Below are positions 43,656 through 52,247 of a stretch of 64,000 bases of DNA, piece after piece. How positions within the stretch are numbered: position 1 is the first letter of the stretch; each line of letters opens with the position of its first letter. The stretch covers positions 6,947,398-7,011,397 of the forward strand of contig NZ_JAPEOX010000001.1 in assembly GCF_026340675.1 (NCBI RefSeq). The letters run 5' to 3'. The notes beneath the pieces are model-generated. The model saw nothing but the letters and a program-made list of their open reading frames with translations, was not told where the DNA came from and searched no databases. The stretch is from Streptomyces sp. NBC_01264. Its GTDB lineage: Bacteria > Actinomycetota > Actinomycetes > Streptomycetales > Streptomycetaceae. The position numbers and the translations under genes are program-made.

Positions 43656-45755
43656 ATGAGTGCAGAGGCCACGAACCCCGAAGCACGTCCCGAAGCGCTC
43701 CCTGAACTTCGCAGACGTGGCAGGACCAGGCTTGACCTGCGACGACTCGGCCGCGCCGCGCTGCTCGGGCCCACCCCCCGGGACCGGCTGCCCGACGCGA
43801 TCGGCCATGTCGCCGAGGCGCACCGCGCCCATCACCCCGACGCGGACCTGTCGATCCTGCGCCGTGCGTACCTGCTCGCGGAGACCTCGCACCGCGGCCA
43901 GATGCGCAAGAGCGGTGAGCCGTACATCACACATCCGCTCGCCGTCACCCTCATCCTGGCCGAACTGGGCGCCGAGACCACGACCCTGACGGCCTCGCTC
44001 CTGCACGACACCGTCGAGGACACCGACGTGACCCTCGATCAGGTCCGCGAGGAGTTCGGCGACGAGGTCTGCTTCATCGTCGACGGCGTCACCAAGGTCG
44101 AGAAGATCGACTACGGCGCCGCCGCCGAGCCCGAGACCTTCCGCAAGATGCTCGTCGCCACCGGCAACGACGTCCGCGTGATGTCCATCAAACTCGCCGA
44201 CCGGCTGCACAACATGCGCACCCTCGGGGTGATGCGGCCCGAGAAACAGGCGCGCATCGCCAAGGTCACCCGCGACGTCCTCATCCCGCTCGCCGAACGG
44301 CTCGGCGTACAGGCCCTGAAGACCGAGCTGGAGGACCTCGTCTTCGCGATCCTGCACCCCGAGGAGTACGAGCACACCCGCGCCCTCATCGCGGCCCACG
44401 CGGGCGAGCGCGACCCGCTGCCCGCCATCGCCGACTCGGTACGGGCCGTCCTGCGCGACGCGGGCATCGCCGCCGAGGTGGTCGTACGGCCCCGGCACTT
44501 CGTCTCCGTGCACCGGATCTCCCTCAAGCGCGGGGAGCTGCGCGGCTCCGACTTCGGCCGACTGCTGGTCCTCGTGGGGGAGAACGCGGACTGCTACGCC
44601 GTCCTGGGGGAGCTGCACACCTGCTTCACCCCGGTCATCTCCGAGTTCAAGGACTTCATCGCCTCCCCGAAGTTCAACCTCTACCAGTCCCTGCACACCG
44701 CCTTCGCCACGTCGGAGGGGCCCACGACCCAAGTGGCCGAGGTCATCGTCCGGACCCGGCAGATGCACCGGGTCGCGGAGGCGGGCGTGGTGGCGCTGGG
44801 CAATCCGTACACGACCCCGCAGCCCCCCAACCAGCCCGAAGCGGCCGACTGCGACGAGGAGCGGGTCGACCCGACGCGGCCCGGCTGGCTCTCGCGGCTG
44901 CTCGACTGGCAGCAGTCCGCGCCCGACCCCGACACCTTCTGGGACGTCCTGCGCTCGGAGCTGGCCCAGGACCGGGAGATCACCGTGTTCCGGGCCGACG
45001 GCGGCACCCTGGGCCTGCCCGCCGGCGCCAGCTGTATCGACGCCGCCTACGCGCAGTACGGCGAGGCGGCCCACGGCTGTATCGGCGCCCGGGTCAACGG
45101 GCGCCTGACCTCCCTGTCCTCCCGGCTCTCCGACGGGGACACCGTCCAGCTCCTGATCGCGTACGACGCCCCCTCGGGGCCCACCGCCGACTGGCTGGAG
45201 CACGCCAGGACCCCGGCCGCCCGGATCGCCGTCAGCAGCTGGCTGGAGGCCCACCCCGACGGGGCCCGGCCGGCCGACGCCGCCCCCCGGCCGCCGCTGT
45301 CGGTGATCGGCCTGCGCAGCGGCGGGGGCAACGCCGTCGCCGACCTGCCGGACGCCACCGTGCGGCTCGCGGGATGCTGCACCCCGGTACCGCCCGACGC
45401 CGTCGAGGGGTTCGTCGTACGCGGCGGGGTCGTCACGGTGCACCGGGTCCACTGCGCGACCGTGGCCCAGATGCGGGCCGTGGGGCGGACCCCCGTCGCC
45501 GTGCATTGGCGGGCGACCGCGGACTGCCGGGTCACCCTGCTCGCCGAATCGTTCGGCCGCCCGCACCTGCTGGCCGATCTGACCGAGGCCATCGCCCGCG
45601 AGGGGGTCGAGGTGGTCTCCGCGACGGTGGAGCCGCCGGTCGAACAGCGGGTCCGGCACAGCTACACCCTGCAGCTGCCCGACGCGACGGGGCTCCCGGC
45701 GCTGATGCGGGCCATGCGGGACGTGCCGGGGGTCTACGACGTCAGCCGGGCGTAG
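43656..45755 (+). CDS. rshA: RelA/SpoT homologue RshA ((p)ppGpp hydrolase/synthetase family)
   Basis: RSH protein of 699 aa. The HD hydrolase domain is intact: SHRGQMRKSGEPYITHP, LLHDTVEDTDVT and KLADRLHNMRTLG. The synthetase region (about 275-380) is recognisable (SEFKDFIASPKFNLYQSLHT) but diverges at key places: the DLxGxR stretch reads SDFGRLLVLV and EVQIRT reads AEVIVRT. TGS-like and C-terminal ACT-like regions follow. This suggests hydrolase function is secure and synthesis is uncertain; S. coelicolor RshA is reported in the literature as an accessory ppGpp enzyme. The ATG at 43656 has GGAGG 5 nt upstream. Its 3' end is duplicated in tandem. Confidence 0.92.
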   Translation: MSAEATNPEARPEALPELRRRGRTRLDLRRLGRAALLGPTPRDRLPDAIGHVAEAHRAHHPDADLSILRRAYLLAETSHRGQMRKSGEPYITHPLAVTLILAELGAETTTLTASLLHDTVEDTDVTLDQVREEFGDEVCFIVDGVTKVEKIDYGAAAEPETFRKMLVATGNDVRVMSIKLADRLHNMRTLGVMRPEKQARIAKVTRDVLIPLAERLGVQALKTELEDLVFAILHPEEYEHTRALIAAHAGERDPLPAIADSVRAVLRDAGIAAEVVVRPRHFVSVHRISLKRGELRGSDFGRLLVLVGENADCYAVLGELHTCFTPVISEFKDFIASPKFNLYQSLHTAFATSEGPTTQVAEVIVRTRQMHRVAEAGVVALGNPYTTPQPPNQPEAADCDEERVDPTRPGWLSRLLDWQQSAPDPDTFWDVLRSELAQDREITVFRADGGTLGLPAGASCIDAAYAQYGEAAHGCIGARVNGRLTSLSSRLSDGDTVQLLIAYDAPSGPTADWLEHARTPAARIAVSSWLEAHPDGARPADAAPRPPLSVIGLRSGGGNAVADLPDATVRLAGCCTPVPPDAVEGFVVRGGVVTVHRVHCATVAQMRAVGRTPVAVHWRATADCRVTLLAESFGRPHLLADLTEAIAREGVEVVSATVEPPVEQRVRHSYTLQLPDATGLPALMRAMRDVPGVYDVSRA

Positions 45756-45890
45756 CCCGCGGGACGTGCCGGGCGGTCTACGACGTCAGCCGGGCGTAGC
45801 CCGCGGGACGTGCCGGGCGGTCCACGACGTCAGCCCGGTGTAGCCCGCGGGACCTGCCGGGGGGGCCTGTGACGTCAGCCGGGCGCGGCC
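45716..45890 (+). repeat. Four tandem 44-bp copies of the rshA 3' end
   Basis: The last codons of rshA plus its stop (GCGGGACGTGCCGGG, then GTCTACGACGTCAGCCGGGC and GTAG) recur at 45759, 45803 and 45847 with 43-44-bp spacing. Copies two and three are nearly identical to the first; copy four is diverged. Only the first is in the reading frame. Confidence 0.9.
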
Positions 45891-45964
45891 CGCCCGACCC
45901 CTTTCGGGTGGACCCGTCGCGCGCCGTTCGCGGGCGCGCGGCGGGCGCTGATAAGCGGTGGGGG

Positions 45965-47413
45965 ATGCAGCTCACCTCCCCGCGCCTGCGCGCCGCCCTG
46001 CTGGCCGCGGCCTCCCTCACCCTCGTCGCCGCCGTCGTGCCCCCGCCCAAGGCGCTCGGCATCGGCGACGTGCTGTTCCCCGAGCTCGGCAACCCCGGGT
46101 ACGACGTGCTCTCGTACGACCTGTCCTTCGCCTACAAGGACAACAGCAGCCCCCTCGACGCGGTCACCGTCATCGACGCGCGCAGCCTCACCCGGCTCGA
46201 GACCGTCAACCTCGACTTCACCCACGGCAAGGTGGCCTCCGCGGAGGTCAACGGGGAACCCGCCGCCTTCGCGAGCGTAGGCGAGGACCTGGTCCTGACC
46301 CCCGCCCGGCCGGTGGAGCCGGGCCTGCCCCTCCACATCACCGTCCGGCACACGAGCGACCCGCGCGGCCGCGGCGACGGCGGCTGGGTGGTCACCGACG
46401 ACGGGCTGGCCATGGCGAACCAGGCCGACGCCGCCCACCGGGTCTTCCCGTGCAACGACCACCCCGCCGACAAGGCGTACTTCACCTTCCGGGTGAGCGC
46501 GCCGGCCGGGAAGACGGCCGTGGCCAACGGGGTGCCGGGGGCGCTCCCGGCCCGCCGGGCGGGCGCCGCGACCACGTGGACGTACCGGACCCTGCACCCC
46601 ATGGCCACCGAGCTCGCCCAGGTCTCGATCGGCGACTCGGCCGTGATCCACCGCACCGGGCCGCACGGACTGCCGCTGCGCGACGTGGTCCCCGCGGCGG
46701 ACCGGGAACGGCTGGAGCCCTGGCTGAAGAAGACCGCCGGGCACATCGAGTGGATGGAGGCACGGGTCGGCCGCTACCCCTTCGAGAACTACGGCGTGCT
46801 GATCGCGAAGGCCCGTACCGGCTTCGAGCTGGAGACGCAGACCCTGTCGCTGTTCGAGAGCGCGCTGTTCGCGGGCAGCGGCGGATACCCCGAGTGGTAC
46901 GTCGAGTCCGTGATGGTCCACGAGCTGGCCCACCAGTGGTTCGGCGACAGCGTGAGCCCGCGCACCTGGTCCGACCTGTGGCTCAATGAGGGCCACGCCA
47001 CCTGGTACGAGGCCCTGTACGCGGACGGCCTCGGCAAGTACTCCCTGGAGCGGCGGATGCGCGAGGCGTACCAGCGCTCCGACCAGTGGCGCGCGGCGGG
47101 CGGCCCCCCGGCCGCGCCCAAGCCGGCCCCGCCGGGCGAGAAGATCGGGCTGTTCCGGCCGGCGGTCTACGACGGTGCCGCGCTGATCCTGTACGCACTG
47201 CGGCAGGAGATCGGGGTGGAGGCCTTCGACCGGGTGGAGCGGCGCTGGGTGGGGGAGCACCGGGACGCGGTCGCCGGTACGGAGGACTTCGTACGGCTGG
47301 CCTCGCAGGAGGCGGGCCGGGACCTGGGCGCGTTCCTGAAGCCGTGGCTGTACGGGAAGAAGACCCCTGCCATGCCGGGGCACCCGGAGTGGAGCGCCCC
47401 GAAAAGCGTGTGA
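45965..47413 (+). CDS. Secreted M1-family metallopeptidase
   Basis: Protein of 482 aa. A signal peptide covers residues ~1-32 (RLRAALLAAASLTLVAAVVPPPKALG). The M1 N-terminal beta domain follows, with WVVTDDGLAMANQ. The zinc site is VMVHELAHQWFGDSVSP with the distal Glu in LWLNEGHATWYEALY. The exopeptidase GxMEN loop is replaced by FELETQTLS, as in the shorter secreted bacterial M1 group. The C-terminal helical domain is short. It probably trims peptides in the cell envelope or medium. The start lies 75 bp after the repeat array of rshA. Confidence 0.9.
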   Translation: MQLTSPRLRAALLAAASLTLVAAVVPPPKALGIGDVLFPELGNPGYDVLSYDLSFAYKDNSSPLDAVTVIDARSLTRLETVNLDFTHGKVASAEVNGEPAAFASVGEDLVLTPARPVEPGLPLHITVRHTSDPRGRGDGGWVVTDDGLAMANQADAAHRVFPCNDHPADKAYFTFRVSAPAGKTAVANGVPGALPARRAGAATTWTYRTLHPMATELAQVSIGDSAVIHRTGPHGLPLRDVVPAADRERLEPWLKKTAGHIEWMEARVGRYPFENYGVLIAKARTGFELETQTLSLFESALFAGSGGYPEWYVESVMVHELAHQWFGDSVSPRTWSDLWLNEGHATWYEALYADGLGKYSLERRMREAYQRSDQWRAAGGPPAAPKPAPPGEKIGLFRPAVYDGAALILYALRQEIGVEAFDRVERRWVGEHRDAVAGTEDFVRLASQEAGRDLGAFLKPWLYGKKTPAMPGHPEWSAPKSV

Positions 47414-47495
47414 CGCGTGCGGAACGGGCATGCCACCATCGACGAGGCCGTTCCGCGGGACGCTCCGGGCTTTCTCTGGGGGAATCTCCGGGGAG

Positions 47496-47528
47496 TGTCA
47501 CACGTTGGACGTGACAGTGTTATGTCAC
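47496..47528 (+). promoter_or_regulatory. Alternating TGTCAC/GTGACA repeats upstream of hflX
   Basis: TGTCAC (47496-47501), GTGACA (47511-47516) and TGTCAC (47523-47528) form two overlapping inverted repeats with 9- and 6-bp gaps, in the 187-bp region between the M1 gene and hflX. They lie 73-105 bp before the hflX ATG and could bind a dimeric or tetrameric regulator. No convincing -10 is visible. Confidence 0.45.
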
Positions 47529-47600
47529 GCGCGGGAGTAGCTTTGGCCTTGGCTCCGCTTCGCCTGACGCGGACGCATTCGAAAACGACGTAAGGATCCA

Positions 47601-49109
47601 ATGACCTCCTCTTCTTCCCCTTCCCAGGACGCGCGGGACGACGCACAGGATGCGCCGGACCCGCAGAGCTTCACCGAGAGCCTTCGGGCCGACGCCCTGA
47701 TGGAAGAGGACGTCGCCTGGAGCCACGAGGTCGACGGAGAGCGGGACGGCGCGCAGTACGAGCGCTCCGAGCGCGCGGCCCTGCGCCGCGTGGCCGGCCT
47801 CTCCACCGAGCTCGAGGACGTCACCGAGGTCGAGTACCGCCAGCTCCGCCTGGAGCGGGTCGTCCTCGTCGGCGTATGGACCTCCGGCACGGTGCAGGAC
47901 GCGGACAACTCCCTCGCGGAGCTCGCCGCCCTCGCCGAGACGGCGGGCGCGCTCGTACTCGACGGCGTCATCCAGCGCCGCGACAAGCCCGACCCGGCCA
48001 CCTTCATCGGCTCCGGCAAGGCGCGCGAGCTGCGCGACATCGTGATGGAGAGCGGCGCCGACACCGTCGTCTGCGACGGCGAGCTCAGCCCCGGCCAGCT
48101 CATCGCCCTCGAAGACGTCGTCAAGGTGAAGGTGGTCGACCGGACCGCGCTCATCCTCGACATCTTCGCCCAGCACGCCAAGTCCCGAGAGGGCAAGGCG
48201 CAGGTCGCCCTCGCGCAGATGCAGTACATGCTGCCGCGACTGCGCGGCTGGGGTGCCTCGCTGTCCCGGCAGATGGGTGGCGGCGGCGGTGGCGGCATGG
48301 CCACCCGCGGCCCCGGTGAGACCAAGATCGAGACCGACCGGCGCCGGATCCGCGAGAAGATGGCGAAGATGCGCCGGGAGATCGCGGAGATGAAGACCGG
48401 CCGCGACATCAAGCGGCAGGAACGGCGCCGCAACAAGGTGCCCTCGGTCGCCATCGCCGGTTACACCAACGCCGGCAAGTCCTCGCTGCTCAACCGCCTC
48501 ACGGGCGCGGGCGTGCTGGTGGAGAACGCGCTGTTCGCCACCCTCGACCCGACCGTGCGCCGGGCCGAGACGCCGTCCGGCCGGGTCTACACCCTGGCCG
48601 ACACGGTCGGCTTCGTCCGGCACCTGCCGCACCACCTCGTCGAGGCGTTCCGCTCCACGATGGAGGAGGTCGGTGACTCCGACCTCATCCTGCACATCGT
48701 GGACGGCTCGCACCCGGCGCCGGAGGAGCAGCTGGCGGCGGTCCGCGAGGTCATCCGCGAGGTCGGCGCCGTCAAGGTGCCCGAGATCGTGGTGATCAAC
48801 AAGGCGGACGCGGCCGACCCGCTGGTGCTCCAGCGCCTGCTGCGGATCGAGAAGCGCTCCATCGCCGTCTCGGCGCGCACGGGTCAGGGCATGGAGCAAC
48901 TCCTCGCGCTCATCGACGCCGAGCTGCCGCGGCCGGCGATCGAGATCGAGGCCGTGGTGCCCTACACGCGCGGCGGGCTGGTCGCCCGGGCGCACGCCGA
49001 GGGCGAGGTGATCTCCGAGGAGCACACGGCGGAGGGCACCCTGCTCAAGGCGCGGGTGCACGCCGAACTGGCGGCGGAGTTCGCTCCGTACGTGCTCGCG
49101 AAGCACTGA
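47601..49109 (+). CDS. hflX: GTPase HflX
   Basis: Ribosome-binding GTPase of 502 aa, which in other bacteria splits stalled or heat-damaged 70S ribosomes. The HflX N domain includes DPATFIGSGKARELRD and VCDGELSPGQLIALED. A Gly run sits in RQMGGGGGGGMATRGPGETK, then a coiled helix of Arg/Glu/Lys. The G domain has G1 GYTNAGKSSLLN, G3 DTVGFVRHLPHHLVEAF and G4 VINKAD. The N-terminal ~65 residues are an acidic extension typical of actinobacteria. It is followed by a strong terminator. Confidence 0.95.
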   Translation: MTSSSSPSQDARDDAQDAPDPQSFTESLRADALMEEDVAWSHEVDGERDGAQYERSERAALRRVAGLSTELEDVTEVEYRQLRLERVVLVGVWTSGTVQDADNSLAELAALAETAGALVLDGVIQRRDKPDPATFIGSGKARELRDIVMESGADTVVCDGELSPGQLIALEDVVKVKVVDRTALILDIFAQHAKSREGKAQVALAQMQYMLPRLRGWGASLSRQMGGGGGGGMATRGPGETKIETDRRRIREKMAKMRREIAEMKTGRDIKRQERRRNKVPSVAIAGYTNAGKSSLLNRLTGAGVLVENALFATLDPTVRRAETPSGRVYTLADTVGFVRHLPHHLVEAFRSTMEEVGDSDLILHIVDGSHPAPEEQLAAVREVIREVGAVKVPEIVVINKADAADPLVLQRLLRIEKRSIAVSARTGQGMEQLLALIDAELPRPAIEIEAVVPYTRGGLVARAHAEGEVISEEHTAEGTLLKARVHAELAAEFAPYVLAKH

Positions 49110-49163
49110 CGCGTAGCGAAGCACGGGCGCGTACCGGAGCGCTGACGCGTACTGGATGAACGG

Positions 49164-49195
49164 CTGAGGGCCCCCGCTGCTGCGGGGGCCCTCAG
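49164..49195. terminator. Terminator after hflX
   Basis: CTGAGGGCCCCCGC (49164-49177) pairs perfectly over 14 bp with GCGGGGGCCCTCAG (49182-49195) across a TGCT loop. It lies between the convergent hflX and protease genes and can serve both. Confidence 0.9.
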
Positions 49196-49216
49196 TCATG
49201 TGGTGCGCCGGTGCGG

Positions 49217-50386
49217 TTACTTGAACTTGCCGCTCACGGCGTCGAAGACGCCCTTGGCCTCCGGACCCAGCCGGGGACCGGCCAGCCAGCCCGCCTTGGC
49301 GGGGCCGATGGAGGTGTTCGACACCAGCGCGGGCTTGCCGTCGGCGCCCGCGGCGACCCAGCCGCCGCCCGAGGAACCGCCGGTCATCGTGCAGCCGATG
49401 CGGTACATCGTGGGGTCGGTCGCGTTCAGCGACAGCCGGCCCGGCTTGTCGACGCACTGGAAGGTCTTCTGGCCGTCGAACGGAGCCGCCGCCGGGTAAC
49501 CGGTGGCCGTCATCTTCGCGATCTTGGGCGCGGCCGCGGCGTTGAACTCCACCGGAAGCGCCGTACCGACCGTCTCCTCCAGCGACTTGCCGCCACCCTT
49601 CTCCGGGGTCACGTGCAGGACCGCGAAGTCGTACGGGGCACCCGCGCCGCCGGTCGGACCGCCGGTCGCGATCCACTGGTCGGAGGTCTGGGCCCAGTCG
49701 CTCCACCACACGCCGTACGGGGCGACTTCCTCGCGCGGCGCGCCCTTCAGCGCGGCCGCGCTCTTGCCCTTGTTGTTGTACGACGGGACGAAGGCGATGT
49801 TGCGGTACCAGCCGCCGGCCTTGCCCGCGTGCACGCAGTGGCCGGCCGTCCAGACCATGTTGGACTTGCCGGGGTGCGCCGGGTCCTTGACCACGGTCGC
49901 CGAGCAGACCATCGATCCCTCGGGGCCGTCGAAGAAGACCTTGCCGGAGGCGGGGACGCTCTGATGGTAGGGCGCTGCCGCGGCCTTGGCGGTCACCGGG
50001 GCCGGGGTCGGGTCGGTGACGCCCTGGTCCTTGCCGGCGTCGGGGTCGACGGCGGGGGGCTGCGGCATCTTGTCGGCGTCGCGCATCCGGTCCGAGTCCC
50101 AGAGGTCCTCGATGATCGGGTTGATGTAGTCGCCCGCCTCGCGGAGCCAGTCCTCCTTCTTCCAGTTCTTCCACTCACCCCCCTTCCACTTCTCCAGGTC
50201 GATGCCGTGCTCCTTGAGCTTGTCCCGGAGCCCCTCGGGGATCTTCACCCCGTCGAGGCTGGTGGGCACGCTCACCGCCACGGTCGGCTTGGCGTCGGTC
50301 TCACCGTCGCCGGGTCCGCACGCCGCGGCGGTCAGCGCGAGCGCGGCCGAGCACAGGATCGCGGTGACCGGTCGGATCGGTCGCAT
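49217..50386 (-). CDS. Trypsin-like serine protease, lipoprotein
   Basis: Protein of 389 aa. A lipoprotein signal peptide ends at LTAAACGPGD, so it is predicted to be anchored outside the membrane. A ~110-residue disordered/helical spacer (with WKGGEWKNWKKEDWLREAGD) precedes the chymotrypsin-fold domain. Catalytic residues are His in VWTAGHCVHAG, Asp in APYDFAVLHV and Ser in CTMTGGSSGGGWV. Related Streptomyces proteins resemble the glutamyl endopeptidase/V8-like group. The substrate is unknown. It is convergent with hflX and divergent from the siderophore locus. Confidence 0.9.
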   Translation of the reverse strand: MRPIRPVTAILCSAALALTAAACGPGDGETDAKPTVAVSVPTSLDGVKIPEGLRDKLKEHGIDLEKWKGGEWKNWKKEDWLREAGDYINPIIEDLWDSDRMRDADKMPQPPAVDPDAGKDQGVTDPTPAPVTAKAAAAPYHQSVPASGKVFFDGPEGSMVCSATVVKDPAHPGKSNMVWTAGHCVHAGKAGGWYRNIAFVPSYNNKGKSAAALKGAPREEVAPYGVWWSDWAQTSDQWIATGGPTGGAGAPYDFAVLHVTPEKGGGKSLEETVGTALPVEFNAAAAPKIAKMTATGYPAAAPFDGQKTFQCVDKPGRLSLNATDPTMYRIGCTMTGGSSGGGWVAAGADGKPALVSNTSIGPAKAGWLAGPRLGPEAKGVFDAVSGKFK

Positions 50387-50521
50387 GTCGTGAATCCCCC
50401 TGGATGGTTCTTGGTTCGGGATGGTGCCTGGGTAGACGGGCGCCTGGGTTGCAGCACCCCACTATGCCGCTGCCGTGGGGGACGGCACAGCCCGGGGCGC
50501 CGGTTCCGCCGGGACGGACAA

Positions 50522-50629
50522 GGATCTGGCGGCGGACGGGGATCTCGGGCGGGACGGGGACCTCGGGCAAGACGAGGACCTCGGGCAGGACAAGGACCTC
50601 GGGCGGGACGAGGACCTCGGGCCGGGCGG
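50522..50629 (+). repeat. Six tandem 18-bp repeats upstream of the siderophore aminotransferase gene
   Basis: Units of GGACCTCGGGCRGGACRA type start at 50522, 50540, 50558, 50576, 50594 and 50612. They lie in the 386-bp gap between the divergent protease and aminotransferase genes (50387-50772), which otherwise holds no supportable gene. In one frame they read as D-L-G-x-D-x hexapeptides, but no ribosome binding site supports translation. No iron-box (TTAGGTTAGGCT-type) sequence is visible here. Confidence 0.85.
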
Positions 50630-50772
50630 GATGATCCCCGGCCGGGCAAGGATCTTGGGCCCACCCGTGATCCGTCGCCGCCACCGTCGTTGGTACGTAC
50701 GGGGGATGGGGGAGCAGCGTGGGTGTTCGAAGCGCACCCCGGAAGGGCAACCGTGCGGGAGGAGCGACACTC

Positions 50773-52239
50773 GTGCCTTTGACGGCTTGGACGGGCGAGG
50801 AGGCCACGGCCGGGGCACAGGTCCCCGCGCGGGCGGCCCGGATCATGGAGAACCGGGCCACGGAGACACGGCACTTCGCCGAACGGGGTCCGGGGCCGGG
50901 GCCGGGTCCGGATGGGGTTTCGGGTCCGGCCGGGGCTTCCGGTTCGGCCGGGGTTTCGGGCGAGGGGATCCTGCGCAGGCAGGCACAACGGGAGTCCGCG
51001 GCACGGACGTACGCACGCTCCCTGCCCATCGTGCCCGTGCGCGCAAGGGGGTTGACCATCGAGGGCGCGGACGGACGCCGCTACCTCGACTGCCTCTCCG
51101 GCGCCGGAACCCTCGCGCTCGGCCACAACCACCCGGTGGTGCTCGAAGCCATCCGCGGGGTCCTCGACTCGGGGGCCCCGCTGCACGTTCTGGACCTCGC
51201 GACACCGGTCAAGGACGCCTTCACCACCGAGCTGTTCGCCAACCTGCCGGCGGAGCTGGCCGCCGACGCCCGCATCCAGTTCTGCGGTCCGGCCGGGACG
51301 GACGCGGTGGAGGCCGCGCTCACCCTCGTCCGTACCGCGACCGGCCGGTCGGGGCTGCTCGCCTTCACCGGCGCCTACCACGGGATGACCGCGGGGGCGC
51401 TGGCCGCCTCCGGCGGGGCCACGGACGTACGGGTGACCCGGCTGCCGTATCCGCAGGACCACCGCTGCCCGTTCGGAGTCGGCGGGGCCGAGGGGGCGGA
51501 ACTGTCGGCCCGTTGGACGCGGAGCCTGCTGGACGACCCCAAGAGCGGGGTGACCGCGCCGGCCGGAATGATCGTCGAACCCGTCCAGGGAGAGGGCGGA
51601 GTCCACCCCGCCCCCGACGCCTGGCTGCGCAGGATGCGGGAGATCACGGCGGAGCGGGGGATCCCGCTGATCGCCGACGAGGTCCAGACGGGGGTCGGGC
51701 GCACCGGAGCCTTCTGGGGGGTCGACCACGCGGGGGTCGTCCCCGACGTGATGGTGCTCTCCAAGGCCATCGGGGGCAGCCTGCCGCTCGCGGTGATCGT
51801 GTACCGCGCGGAGCTGGACCAGTGGGCCCCGGGCGCCCACGCCGGCACCTTCCGCGGCAACCAGCTCGCCATGGCGGCGGGCACCGCGACCCTGGCCTTC
51901 GTCCGGGAGAACGCCCTCGCGGAGCGCGCGGCGACCCTGGGCGCGCACATGCTCACCGCTCTGCGCGGCCTGATCCCGGCCCATCCCTGCGTGGCGGACG
52001 TACGGGGCCGCGGCCTGATGCTCGGCGTCGAACTTGCCGACCCGGACACGGGGGAGTCCGCGCCCGCCCTCGCGGCAGCCGTCCGCCAGGCGTGCCTGGA
52101 CCGCGGCCTGATCGTGGAACTCGGCGGCCGCCACTCCAGCGTCGTCCGCCTCCTCCCCCCGCTCACCCTGACCGACGAACAGGCCGCGGCCGTCCTCGAC
52201 CGCCTCGCCGACGCCATCTCCGCCGCCACCCGCCGCTAA
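50773..52239 (+). CDS. Diaminobutyrate-2-oxoglutarate-type aminotransferase (siderophore)
   Basis: Class III PLP aminotransferase of 488 aa related to RhbA/EctB enzymes that make 2,4-diaminobutyrate for siderophores. A Pro/Gly-rich N terminus of ~65 residues precedes YLDCLSGAGTLALGHNHP, FCGPAGTDAVEAAL, GAYHGMTAGALAASG, LIADEVQTGVGRTG (PLP Asp) and VMVLSKAIGGSLPLAV (Schiff-base Lys). The GTG at 50773 follows GGGAGGAG; a start nearer 50845 would remove only low-complexity sequence. It is the first gene of the NIS siderophore operon, 8 bp before the IucA/IucC gene. Confidence 0.88.
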   Translation: MPLTAWTGEEATAGAQVPARAARIMENRATETRHFAERGPGPGPGPDGVSGPAGASGSAGVSGEGILRRQAQRESAARTYARSLPIVPVRARGLTIEGADGRRYLDCLSGAGTLALGHNHPVVLEAIRGVLDSGAPLHVLDLATPVKDAFTTELFANLPAELAADARIQFCGPAGTDAVEAALTLVRTATGRSGLLAFTGAYHGMTAGALAASGGATDVRVTRLPYPQDHRCPFGVGGAEGAELSARWTRSLLDDPKSGVTAPAGMIVEPVQGEGGVHPAPDAWLRRMREITAERGIPLIADEVQTGVGRTGAFWGVDHAGVVPDVMVLSKAIGGSLPLAVIVYRAELDQWAPGAHAGTFRGNQLAMAAGTATLAFVRENALAERAATLGAHMLTALRGLIPAHPCVADVRGRGLMLGVELADPDTGESAPALAAAVRQACLDRGLIVELGGRHSSVVRLLPPLTLTDEQAAAVLDRLADAISAATRR

Positions 52240-52247
52240 GGACCCCC

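Noticed and set aside
50522..50629. CRISPR-like array
   Set aside because: 18-bp units are directly adjacent with no spacers; it is a simple minisatellite.
50387..50772. DmdR/IdeR iron box upstream of the siderophore operon
   Set aside because: Looked for TTAGGTTAGGCT-type palindromes here and at 59240-59375 and found none, so iron control is not supported from the sequence.
50475..52247. Further 591-codon upstream extension of the NIS synthetase frame
   Set aside because: It overlaps the well-supported aminotransferase in another frame and looks like Arg/Gly/Pro shadow translation; the ATG at 52248 has a proper ribosome binding site.
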